A DNA stretch of 64,000 nucleotides from assembly GCA_023437715.1 (NCBI GenBank), contig JAEZFK010000019.1:18415-82414 (forward strand), written 5' to 3'. Within the stretch, counting starts at the first letter, position 1. Every line of letters starts with the position of its first letter. Positions 1-7,489 of the stretch are shown piece by piece. Source of the stretch: Bacillota bacterium (GTDB taxonomy: Bacteria > Bacillota > Clostridia > Lachnospirales > Lachnospiraceae). The notes below the pieces were generated by a model that did no database searches, had not been told where the DNA came from, and was given only the letters and a program-made list of their open reading frames with translations. A program made the translations under genes and the position numbers.

Positions 1-593
1 AAGCATTCCGTAGCGATTATGACACCCCAATCGTGGCAGGAAAGAAAGTTGCAGTCGTAGGCGGCGGAAACGTTGCTATGGATGCGGCCAGAACTGCTCT
101 TCGTCTGGGCGCGGAAGTGCATGTTGTATATAGAAGAAGTGAAGCAGAGCTTCCTGCAAGAACCGAAGAAGTTCACCATGCAAAGGAAGAAGGAATCATC
201 TTCGATCTTCTGACCAACCCGGTAGAGATCCTTACGGATGAAAAGGGCTGGGTAAAAGGAATGAAGTGTGTCAGAATGGAGCTGGGAGAAGCCGATGCTT
301 CCGGCAGAAGAAGGCCGGTAGAGGTGGAAGGGTCTGAATTCGTCATTGATGTGGACACCGTAATCATGTCCCTGGGAACCTCCCCCAACCCGCTGATTTC
401 CAACACCACCAAGGGCCTTGAGGTCAACAAGCGCAGATGTATCATTGCTGAGGAATCCACAGGAAAGACCAGCAAGGAAGGCGTTTACGCCGGCGGAGAT
501 GCGGTAACAGGATCTGCAACCGTTATTCTGGCCATGGAAGCCGGAAGAGCCGGAGCAAAAGGAATTGATGAATATCTTTCTGCCAAAGACTGA
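1..593 (+). CDS. gltA: NADPH-dependent glutamate synthase small subunit, 3' part
   Basis: The reading frame is open from base 3, so the gene begins upstream of the window and only the last ~197 residues are present. The visible part is the NAD(P)H-binding half of the GltD/GltA flavoprotein family: a GGGNVAMDAAR dinucleotide fold, then YRRSEAELPAR, and near the end a VYAGGDAVTG motif typical of the final FAD-contacting segment. The family passes electrons from NADPH to a partner that makes glutamate from glutamine and 2-oxoglutarate; in Clostridia it is often a stand-alone subunit or an NfnB-like transhydrogenase subunit, and this fragment cannot separate the two. It ends just before a strong terminator. 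Confidence 0.85.
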   Translation, partial: AFRSDYDTPIVAGKKVAVVGGGNVAMDAARTALRLGAEVHVVYRRSEAELPARTEEVHHAKEEGIIFDLLTNPVEILTDEKGWVKGMKCVRMELGEADASGRRRPVEVEGSEFVIDVDTVIMSLGTSPNPLISNTTKGLEVNKRRCIIAEESTGKTSKEGVYAGGDAVTGSATVILAMEAGRAGAKGIDEYLSAKD

Positions 594-608
594 GTTATAT
601 AGGAAATG

Positions 609-664
609 AAAAAAGCCGTTGCCCGGCAGGAGAGCAATTACCTGTAAGGCAGCGGCTGTTTTTA
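609..664 (+). terminator. Rho-independent terminator after gltA
   Basis: AGCCGTTGCC (614-623) pairs with GGCAGCGGCT (648-657) with one G-U pair, followed by GTTTTTAT. It sits 20 bases after the gltA stop codon. Confidence 0.85.
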
Positions 665-768
665 TCGTATAGGAAAGTAAAAAAATTTTGCTGTGTTTTA
701 CGGCAAAAAAAGGCACAAAATTCCGTAAAAATAAAAAAAGTATAAAATTTATAAAATAGGACTTGAAT

Positions 769-797
769 TTGACCACCGTTTTACGGTAACATATAGA
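769..797 (+). promoter_or_regulatory. Sigma-A promoter of the NlpC/P60 gene
   Basis: TTGACC (769-774), a 17-base spacer and TATAGA (792-797) stand 26 bases before the start codon. AAGGA at about 814-818 is the ribosome site. The 600-820 interval is otherwise AT-rich and has no gene. Confidence 0.6.
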
Positions 798-822
798 TAG
801 AAAATACTGTAAAAAGGAACAG

Positions 823-2070
823 ATGATGAAACGAAAAATACAGATTATTTATGGAAAAAATATAAGAACAATGCGCAGGCTCCTTTGCGGTCTTCTGACA
901 GGAATACTGGTATGCGGACAGAGCGTGCCGGCCTGGGCGACTTCAAAGGCGGAAAAAGAGAAACAGGAAGCGCAGAATAAGCTGGAAGAGGCCAATAAAA
1001 AGGCTGAGGAAGCGGCAAGCAACAAAAACGCGGCCCAGAACCAGGTGACCAAGCTGTCTTCGGATTTAACTGATCTTTTATCGGATATACAAATTCTGGA
1101 AAGCGATATGGACGCCAAGGAGAAAGAGATCAAGCAGGCGGAAACCGATTATCAGGCGGCAAAGGAAGAGGAAGACAAGCAGTATGCCGCCATGAAAAAG
1201 CGAATCCAGTACATGTACGAAAAGGGAGATACGGAATATCTGGATATTTTCCTGCAGGTAAAGAGCATGTCCGACCTGCTCAATAAGGCAGAGTACGTGG
1301 AAGGAATTTATACATACGACCGTAACATGCTGGTAACTTTCCAGGAGACGAAGCAGAAGGTGGCTGATTACAAGTCTGATCTGGAAGAGGACAAGGCGGA
1401 GATGGAGGGCATGAAGCTGGAGTACCAGGAACAGCAGGGCCAGCTTGAGAACCTGATCGCCACCAAGAAAAAGGAAGTCACCAATTTCGACAGCCAGCTC
1501 GCCCAGGCGAAAAAGGATGCCACCGTCTATGCCCAGACAGTAGCAAAGAAAAATGAAGAAATCCGTAAGGCCAAGGAAGAAGAGGCCAGGAAGAAAGCGG
1601 AAGAAGAGGCCAGGAAAAAGGCGGAGGAGGCCAAAAAGAAAGCGGCATCCACCGTCAAAACCCCCACTTCATCGAAAAATAATAACAAATACACCGGTCC
1701 GTCCTCTTCAAAGAGCAGCGGCGGAACGGCGGAAGGCCGCGCCATCGCAGATTACGGTCTTCAGTTCCTGGGAAATCCCTATGTATTTGGCGGGACAAGC
1801 TTAACCAATGGTATTGATTGCTCCGGATTTGTCCAGGCTGTATACCGTCATTTTGGCTATTCCGTTCCAAGAAGCTCCTCGGAGCAGCGCTCCGCAGGCC
1901 GGGAGGTGTCTTATTCCGAGGCCCAGCCGGGAGATATCATCTGTTATGCAGGGCACGTTGGAATCTATATCGGTGATGGACAGATCGTTCATGCCAGCAC
2001 CCCCGCAACGGGAATCAAGGTAGGAACAGCTACCTACCGTACCATCCTTTCCGTGCGGAGAATTATATAA
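823..2070 (+). CDS. Secreted coiled-coil NlpC/P60 peptidoglycan hydrolase
   Basis: A 415-residue exported cell-wall endopeptidase. Basic residues and a hydrophobic stretch at about 20-38 ending VPAWA form a signal peptide. Residues ~40-270 are a long coiled coil rich in K, E and A (repeats of the EEARKKAEE type), as in PcsB/CwlO-like proteins that are activated at the division or elongation site by FtsEX. A Ser/Thr-rich linker follows. Residues ~305-415 are an NlpC/P60 domain with catalytic Cys333 (DCSGF), His378 (GHVGIYIG) and a third polar residue position near His390 (IVHAS). It would cut gamma-D-Glu-diamino acid bonds in peptide stems. The gene stands alone with its own promoter and terminator. 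A partner FtsEX is not in the window. Confidence 0.9.
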   Translation: MMKRKIQIIYGKNIRTMRRLLCGLLTGILVCGQSVPAWATSKAEKEKQEAQNKLEEANKKAEEAASNKNAAQNQVTKLSSDLTDLLSDIQILESDMDAKEKEIKQAETDYQAAKEEEDKQYAAMKKRIQYMYEKGDTEYLDIFLQVKSMSDLLNKAEYVEGIYTYDRNMLVTFQETKQKVADYKSDLEEDKAEMEGMKLEYQEQQGQLENLIATKKKEVTNFDSQLAQAKKDATVYAQTVAKKNEEIRKAKEEEARKKAEEEARKKAEEAKKKAASTVKTPTSSKNNNKYTGPSSSKSSGGTAEGRAIADYGLQFLGNPYVFGGTSLTNGIDCSGFVQAVYRHFGYSVPRSSSEQRSAGREVSYSEAQPGDIICYAGHVGIYIGDGQIVHASTPATGIKVGTATYRTILSVRRII

Positions 2071-2170
2071 GGCAGAAGGACAGCTTTCTCTGTATGAGAG
2101 CTCCTGTCCTTGCCGCAGAATTATGGCTTTTGTCCAATCGTTGGGGTGGGATTCGTTGGAATCCCACCCC
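2071..2170 (+). terminator. Two hairpins after the NlpC/P60 gene
   Basis: AAGGACAG (2076-2083) pairs with CTGTCCTT (2104-2111), extended by GGCA/TGCC. A second, perfect 12-bp hairpin has arms 2143-2154 and 2159-2170 with a GTTG loop, but only a weak T tail (ATTATTGT). At least one probably ends the upstream transcript. Confidence 0.6.
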
Positions 2171-2230
2171 ATTATTGTGTATACAGGCACTTTGAGTCAG
2201 AACTGGAGAATGGAAAAATTTAACGATTCT

Positions 2231-2606
2231 TTAACACAAGAATAGGAATAAATATATTATACTACAAGAGGCCTGCATATTGGCATTGCCGGTTTAGCTG
2301 CATGTATAACCACTAATCTGAACGTACAAAGGAGAAAAGCTTGAAAATGTCTTTCCCATACTTTCATTGTTGGTTGGAGTGAGGCCAGCCTGTAAACAGA
2401 AGTGTTTCGCAATGACTTTAAATTATCTTTCGTTTACCCCTGATCCGGAGTAATGCAGCCGTTCCATTAATGGCTTCGCGGAGTTCAGGAGTTTTTTTTA
2501 AGCCTTTGTAAATGGGAGATTCAAAGCCTGAGGAGGAATTCTTAGGGCAAAGAACAAACTGCCGGATGAACTGGTGGTTAATGACTAGAAAGGAATTAAT
2601 ATACTT
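2231..2606 (+). promoter_or_regulatory. Possible promoter and long leader of motA-motB
   Basis: TTAACA (2231-2236) and TATTAT (2255-2260) form a plausible promoter with an 18-base spacer, giving a leader of about 340 bases before motA. The leader contains short hairpins, for example GGTTGG/CCAGCC near 2373-2391, and no convincing open frame. I could not match it to the conserved core of the cyclic-di-GMP riboswitches, which would be the natural guess for a motility gene. Confidence 0.35.
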
Positions 2607-3392
2607 ATGGAACTGACTACCATACTGGGCGTTATAGTCGGCATTATTGCTGTTGTCGGCGCCATGATTTTTAAGCACATTGATTTTTCCGTTCTTATAA
2701 ATCCGGCTGCCTTTTTTGTTATTATTGTAGGTACCATCGCTACGATATTGAATTCATTTCCGGGCCAGAATATTAAAGTTATCGGGTCCCTGTTCAAAAT
2801 CCTTTTTACAAAGGAAAAAAGATCCTCGGATGCGGAAGTGATTGATTTAATCTATAATTTGGCAAGACAGGCCCGTACAGACGGCCTTATGTCCCTGGAA
2901 GCGAAAGCGGAAGAGATTGAGGACCCTTTTTTAAAAAAAGGAATTCGTCTCCTTGTTGACGGCATTGAAGGAGAGATGATCGAAGAGATTTTGGAAACCG
3001 AAATCGCCTCAATGGAAAAGCGCCATGAAATCAATGCCAGCATCTTTTCCTCGGCAGGTACATATGCCCCTACCCTGGGCGTTTTGGGTGCGGTTTTCGG
3101 TCTGATCGCCGCTATGGCCCATATCAATGATACGGACAAAATGGCCGAAGCAATTGCTGCGGCGTTTATTGCAACGATTCTTGGTATTTTTACCGGCTAT
3201 GTATTGTGGAATCCATTTGCAAAGAAGCTGAAGGTAAAAAGCCAGCAGGAAGTAATGGCAAAAGAACTCATTATAAAAGGTGTTTTATCCATACAAAAGG
3301 GCGATACCCCCTTTATACTTAAGGAAAGGCTGCTTGCCTCCCTCCCGAAATCTACGCAGAAAAAAATCGTCGAGCAGGAAACAAAGGAATAG
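2607..3392 (+). CDS. motA: Flagellar motor stator protein MotA
   Basis: 261 residues, the usual MotA length. Two hydrophobic segments lie at the N-terminus (residues ~4-22 and ~30-50). A cytoplasmic region follows with the conserved pattern GLMSLEAKAEEIEDPFLKKG. Two further membrane segments include TYAPTLGVLGAVFGLIAAM and the proton-pathway region GIFTGYVLWNPFAKKL. MotA forms the ring around MotB in the inner-membrane stator and converts ion flow to flagellar torque. A possible ribosome site AGAAAGGAA is 10-15 bases upstream. motB starts 11 bases downstream, so the pair is one operon. No other flagellar genes are in the window, which is common for stator genes. Confidence 0.93.
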   Translation: MELTTILGVIVGIIAVVGAMIFKHIDFSVLINPAAFFVIIVGTIATILNSFPGQNIKVIGSLFKILFTKEKRSSDAEVIDLIYNLARQARTDGLMSLEAKAEEIEDPFLKKGIRLLVDGIEGEMIEEILETEIASMEKRHEINASIFSSAGTYAPTLGVLGAVFGLIAAMAHINDTDKMAEAIAAAFIATILGIFTGYVLWNPFAKKLKVKSQQEVMAKELIIKGVLSIQKGDTPFILKERLLASLPKSTQKKIVEQETKE

Positions 3393-3403
3393 GGTGATTA
3401 CAT

Positions 3404-4213
3404 ATGTCAAAAAAGAAGAAGCAAGCACATCAGGAAGAGGAAGCCGGAGAGGCATGGCTTCTGCCGTATTCGGATTTGATGACCCTGCTGCTGGCAGTTT
3501 TCATCGTGCTTTTTGCCGTCAGTAAGATTGACGCCCGGAAAGCCCAGCAGATGTCCGAGGTGTTTTCCGGAACCATGATGGATAAAAGCTATGCTGCCGG
3601 AGCCGATTCCAGGGGAGACGGAAACGGGGGTAATGGCCAAGGTCAGGGCCAGGGCAGCACACAGATAAGCAGTCCGTCAAATGCTGAGTCCCAAAATGAT
3701 CTGGAAGGCTTTTTTGGAGAAGTTGAAATGAAGAAGCTGGAGGATTTAAAAACTGAAATTGATACAAAACTGCATACCGATGGCATGGACCAGTCCGTAT
3801 CAACCAAGATTGATATGCGTGGTCTTGTGGTCAGGTTGAATAATGCCATATTTTTTGATTCGGGAAGTGCGGAAATAAAGCAGCAGAGTGAGGACACTTT
3901 AATTGGGGTTGCAAACCTTTTGAATACTACGGATAACTACATACGTATCGAAGGCCATACCGACAATGTTCCTGTCCGCCACAGCGGATATTCCTCTAAC
4001 TGGGAATTGTCTACGGCAAGAGCTGTCAACGTTGTAAAGCTTTTTATTAATCAAGGCAATTTCTCCCCGGAAAAGCTTATGGCTGTAGGGTACGGTGAGT
4101 TTAAGCCTGTGGCTGACAATTCAACTGAAGAGGGAAGAGCCAAAAACAGGCGTATTGATATCATTGTCCTGAGTGAGAAATATAATAATCTTGAGGACCC
4201 GCCTGCAGAATAA
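3404..4213 (+). CDS. motB: Flagellar motor stator protein MotB
   Basis: 269 residues. A basic cytoplasmic start is followed by one membrane segment with the motif PYSDLMTLLLAVFIVLFA. Asp24 is in the position of the ion-binding aspartate of MotB. A Gly/Gln-rich linker (GNGGNGQGQGQG, near residues 72-83) leads to an OmpA-type peptidoglycan-binding domain in the last ~130 residues (FFDSGSAEI, IEGHTDNVPV, GYGEFKPVADNSTEEGRAKN). It anchors the MotA/B stator to the wall. A clear terminator follows, so motA-motB is a two-gene unit. Confidence 0.94.
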   Translation: MSKKKKQAHQEEEAGEAWLLPYSDLMTLLLAVFIVLFAVSKIDARKAQQMSEVFSGTMMDKSYAAGADSRGDGNGGNGQGQGQGSTQISSPSNAESQNDLEGFFGEVEMKKLEDLKTEIDTKLHTDGMDQSVSTKIDMRGLVVRLNNAIFFDSGSAEIKQQSEDTLIGVANLLNTTDNYIRIEGHTDNVPVRHSGYSSNWELSTARAVNVVKLFINQGNFSPEKLMAVGYGEFKPVADNSTEEGRAKNRRIDIIVLSEKYNNLEDPPAE

Positions 4214-4255
4214 GGGCTGTATTTGCACATTTTATTTGATTGCTTTATGAGGCTG

Positions 4256-4306
4256 AAAAGGCACTGGTTTTGCAGATGAGAATCTGCAGAGCCGGTGCCT
4301 TTTTTG
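4256..4306 (+). terminator. Terminator after motB
   Basis: Long stem, AAAAGGCACTGG...TGCAGAT / ATCTGCA...CCGGTGCCTTTTTT, with a short loop and a run of six T. Confidence 0.9.
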
Positions 4307-4441
4307 AAATGTCCGGTTTCCTGTTTCAGGAAAAAACGCTTGCGGTTTTTGTCATAATGTGAGAAAATATAAAAAGGTATGATGTGATATATTTAACAAA
4401 GTACTTTTTCCGATTATTACTTATTTGAAAGGAGTTTTAAC

Positions 4442-5134
4442 ATGATTTATTCACAGGAAGTAGAAGAGATGTGCACAGTGGCACAGGGCGTTCACCACGG
4501 CGCTGCTCCAATCCCAGAAGAAGCAAAATGGGTAAAATCCAAAGAAGTTAAAGATATCTCCGGTTTGACACATGGTGTTGGCTGGTGTGCTCCTCAGCAG
4601 GGCGCATGCAAGCTGACTCTGAACGTAAAAGAAGGCATTATCCAGGAAGCATTGGTAGAGACCATTGGCTGCTCCGGTATGACACATTCCGCTGCCATGG
4701 CAGCAGAGATTCTGCCGGGCTTGACTGTTTTAGAAGCATTAAATACAGACCTTGTTTGTGACGCTATCAATACTGCAATGAGAGAGTTATTCTTACAGAT
4801 TGCATACGGCAGAACACAGAGTGCGTTCTCTGAGGACGGTCTTCCAGTGGGTGCGGGACTGGAAGACTTAGGTAAGGGACTTCGTTCACAGGTTGGTACC
4901 ATGTACGGTACATTAAAGAAAGGTCCTCGTTACTTGGAAATGGCTGAAGGCTATGTAACCGGAATCGCCCTGGATGAAGAAGATCAGATCATTGGCTATC
5001 AGTTTGTAAGCCTTGGCAAGATGACTGATTTCATCAAGAAGGGTGACGATCCGAATACTGCTTGGGAAAAGGCAAAAGGACAGTACGGCCGCGTTGCGGA
5101 TGCTGCTAAAATCATTGACCCAAGACACGAATAA
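4442..5134 (+). CDS. NifU/IscU-like iron-sulfur scaffold protein paired with GGGtGRT
   Basis: 230 residues. The first ~140 resemble the IscU/NifU scaffold fold: cysteines in VGWCAPQQGAC and in TIGCSGMTHSAAMAAEIL lie where scaffold proteins bind the nascent cluster. The rest (SQVGTMYGTLKKGPRYLEMAEGY and following) is particular to this family and unlike IscU. The start ATG is preceded by AAAGGAG. The GGGtGRT gene begins 33 bases downstream, so the two are almost certainly co-transcribed and probably act together. No IscS or SufS cysteine desulfurase is in the window. The scaffold role is from homology only; the real substrate or client is unknown. Confidence 0.75.
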   Translation: MIYSQEVEEMCTVAQGVHHGAAPIPEEAKWVKSKEVKDISGLTHGVGWCAPQQGACKLTLNVKEGIIQEALVETIGCSGMTHSAAMAAEILPGLTVLEALNTDLVCDAINTAMRELFLQIAYGRTQSAFSEDGLPVGAGLEDLGKGLRSQVGTMYGTLKKGPRYLEMAEGYVTGIALDEEDQIIGYQFVSLGKMTDFIKKGDDPNTAWEKAKGQYGRVADAAKIIDPRHE

Positions 5135-5167
5135 TTATATTTGGCCAATAATAAGGAGGACAAGATA

Positions 5168-6178
5168 ATGGCATTATTTGAATCATATGAGAGAAGAATT
5201 GACAAAATCAATTCTGTATTAAACAGCTATGGCATTGCTTCTATTGAAGAAGCAGAAAAGATTACAAAAGATGCAGGTCTGGACGTGTACGAGCAGGTGA
5301 AGAAGATTCAGCCGATCTGCTTTGAAAATGCCTGCTGGGCATATATTGTGGGCGCTGCCATTGCCATCAAGAAAGGCTGCAGAAAAGCGGCAGACGCAGC
5401 AGCAGCTATCGGTGAGGGACTTCAGGCTTTCTGTATTCCAGGCTCCGTTGCTGACCAGCGTAATGTAGGTATTGGACACGGCAACCTTGGAAAAATGCTT
5501 CTGGAAGAAGAGACAGACTGCTTCTGCTTCTTAGCCGGACATGAGTCATTTGCGGCAGCAGAAGGCGCTATCGGTATTGCAGAAAAGGCCAACAAGGTTC
5601 GTCAGAAACCATTAAGAGTTATATTAAACGGTTTAGGAAAGGATGCAGCTCAGATCATTTCCAGAATCAACGGATTTACATATGTAGAGACAGAGATGGA
5701 TTATTACACCGGAGAAGTAAAAGAGCTTTGGAGAAAGTCCTATTCCGAAGGCTTAAGAGCAAAGGTTAACTGCTACGGCGCAAATGACGTAACAGAAGGC
5801 GTTGCCATCATGTGGAAGGAAGGCGTTGACGTTTCCATCACAGGAAACTCCACCAACCCAACCAGATTTCAGCATCCGGTAGCAGGAACCTACAAGAAAG
5901 AATGTTCCGAAAAGGGTAAAAAGTATTTCTCCGTAGCTTCCGGCGGCGGTACAGGACGTACCCTTCACCCGGACAACATGGCAGCCGGCCCGGCTTCCTA
6001 CGGCATGACCGATACCATGGGCCGTATGCACTCCGACGCTCAGTTCGCAGGCTCTTCTTCCGTTCCTGCCCACGTTGAGATGATGGGCTTGATCGGCATG
6101 GGTAACAATCCTATGGTTGGAGCTACCGTGGCTGTGGCAGTAGGCATTGAAGAAAGCGCTAAGGCTGGAAAGTTCTAA
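5168..6178 (+). CDS. GGGtGRT protein (family named for its motif), function unknown
   Basis: 336 residues from the ATG at 5168, chosen because AAGGAGG (5152-5158) is ideally spaced for it; an in-frame TTG 27 bases earlier is upstream of that site. The defining motif ASGGGTGRTLHPDNMAAG is near residues 256-273, followed by a Gly/Met-rich end (MMGLIGMGNNPMVGATVAVAVGI). The fold is probably alpha/beta, with no signal peptide or membrane segment. The family is widespread in Clostridia next to the preceding Fe-S scaffold gene and has no assigned activity that I know of. Codon choice is regular and the ribosome sites are strong, which suggests high expression (inference). Confidence 0.85.
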   Translation: MALFESYERRIDKINSVLNSYGIASIEEAEKITKDAGLDVYEQVKKIQPICFENACWAYIVGAAIAIKKGCRKAADAAAAIGEGLQAFCIPGSVADQRNVGIGHGNLGKMLLEEETDCFCFLAGHESFAAAEGAIGIAEKANKVRQKPLRVILNGLGKDAAQIISRINGFTYVETEMDYYTGEVKELWRKSYSEGLRAKVNCYGANDVTEGVAIMWKEGVDVSITGNSTNPTRFQHPVAGTYKKECSEKGKKYFSVASGGGTGRTLHPDNMAAGPASYGMTDTMGRMHSDAQFAGSSSVPAHVEMMGLIGMGNNPMVGATVAVAVGIEESAKAGKF

Positions 6179-6197
6179 GAATCAAATAATAAAAATG

Positions 6198-6238
6198 CAA
6201 AAAGTACCGTAATCTCAATGGATTATGGTACTTTTTTA
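6198..6238 (+). terminator. Terminator after the GGGtGRT gene
   Basis: AAAAAGTACCGTAATC and GATTATGGTACTTTTTT form a long stem with a 6-base loop and T run. The A-rich 5' side also lets it serve iadA on the other strand. Confidence 0.9.
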
Positions 6239-6277
6239 ATATGATAATAAAGCAGCCTGCGAAATGCGTCTCAGCTC

Positions 6278-7444
6278 TTATTCATACCGCCCCCGCAAAA
6301 GCGGCCGCCCGTTCTCAAAAGCGGTTTTCCCCTTTGCAAACACCCGCTCAATGTTCATGGCGCTGTCCCAGACCACGAAGTCTGCGTCTGCACCGGGAGC
6401 TATGATGCCCTTTTTGCCCCGCAGCCCTATTCTGTCAGCGACGTTTTTGGTGATGGGACAAAGGGCTGTTTCTATGGAAATGTCCTCTGCCTCCACCATG
6501 CGGCGGATTTCATCGTGAAGCGCCGGACCGTGGGCATAGGAGATTCCCACACATTCCATTTTCTCGTTGAACACAGGAATGCTGCCGTAAGCGTCGCTGC
6601 TGATTGTGATATGGGAAATATCCGCACCGGCATCTAAGGCCCGGCGGACAAAATGTGCTGCCCCGCCTTCCAGCTTGGCCTCATCGGGAGTGGCGGCGGT
6701 TAAGTCAAAGTTCCCGCCCTTTTTAGCGTATTCAACGGCTTCCGTAAAAAGGGATTCGCAGCGTTCGCAATGAGTGGGCAGGACGTTGCCCATGGGCACG
6801 TCGGAATATTCCAGCATTTCGTAGATAGGCTTTAAGCCCTTGGTGCTGCTTCCCATATGCATGACCACCAGCCCAGCCTTGCCGCTGATCATGCCGCCGA
6901 CGCGGGCGTCGGAGCATAAGCGGGCCAGTTCCGCTGTGCTGGTTGCGGAAGATCGGTGATCGGAAACAGCGATCTTGACGCCGATCACTTTGTCAATGAG
7001 GACGATATCATCCATAATGCTGCCGGTCAGCAGGGGAGAGGGGTAACGGTAGCCGCCGGTGAGCATGTAGGCGCTGATACCGTTTTGCTCAAATTCCCTG
7101 GCCTTTGCCAGCAGGTTTTCCAAGCTGCGGGTGACCGTATCCGTTCCCAGCAGCCCCAAAACAGTGGTCACTCCTGTGGAGACAACTTCAGAAATCCGGC
7201 TTTCCGGCACTCTGGAGGAGAAGCCGTCTTCTCCGCCGCCGCCGGTGATGTGGGTGTGGCCGTCCATGTAACCGGGAACCAGCCGCAGCCCATTTAGGTC
7301 CATAATCTCCAGCCCAGGGGCCGATGCGTCGATGTGAGGTTCTATGGCGGCAATCCTTGTATCACAGATTAATATGTCCCGCAGACCTAAGTGCTCCGGC
7401 GCGTATACGTCTGCATTTTTCAGCAGCTTTATCATATTCATCAT
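6278..7444 (-). CDS. iadA: Beta-aspartyl-peptidase (isoaspartyl dipeptidase)
   Basis: 388 residues from the ATG at 7444, set by AGGAGG six bases upstream; a longer frame upstream lacks a ribosome site. It is a member of the amidohydrolase superfamily. GHTHITGGGGEDG carries the metal-binding His63 and His65, VLPTHCERC the third region, and ISSDAYGS the catalytic aspartate. It hydrolyses dipeptides with an isoaspartyl bond, which arise from damaged Asn/Asp residues, in the cytoplasm. The YfcC-type carrier gene ends 45 bases upstream and is transcribed the same way, so uptake of dipeptides or amino acids is probably coupled to cleavage. Length agrees with E. coli IadA (~390). Confidence 0.9.
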   Translation of the reverse strand: MMNMIKLLKNADVYAPEHLGLRDILICDTRIAAIEPHIDASAPGLEIMDLNGLRLVPGYMDGHTHITGGGGEDGFSSRVPESRISEVVSTGVTTVLGLLGTDTVTRSLENLLAKAREFEQNGISAYMLTGGYRYPSPLLTGSIMDDIVLIDKVIGVKIAVSDHRSSATSTAELARLCSDARVGGMISGKAGLVVMHMGSSTKGLKPIYEMLEYSDVPMGNVLPTHCERCESLFTEAVEYAKKGGNFDLTAATPDEAKLEGGAAHFVRRALDAGADISHITISSDAYGSIPVFNEKMECVGISYAHGPALHDEIRRMVEAEDISIETALCPITKNVADRIGLRGKKGIIAPGADADFVVWDSAMNIERVFAKGKTAFENGRPLLRGRYE

Positions 7445-7489
7445 GGGGTTCCTCCTGAATAATTTTGTTTTCCGGCAGGTCAAGTTCTT

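Noticed and set aside
2418..2678. Minus-strand open frame with a basic end (LRIRGKRKII)
   Set aside because: It overlaps the motA start, lacks a ribosome site and matches nothing known; it may be chance or an old remnant.
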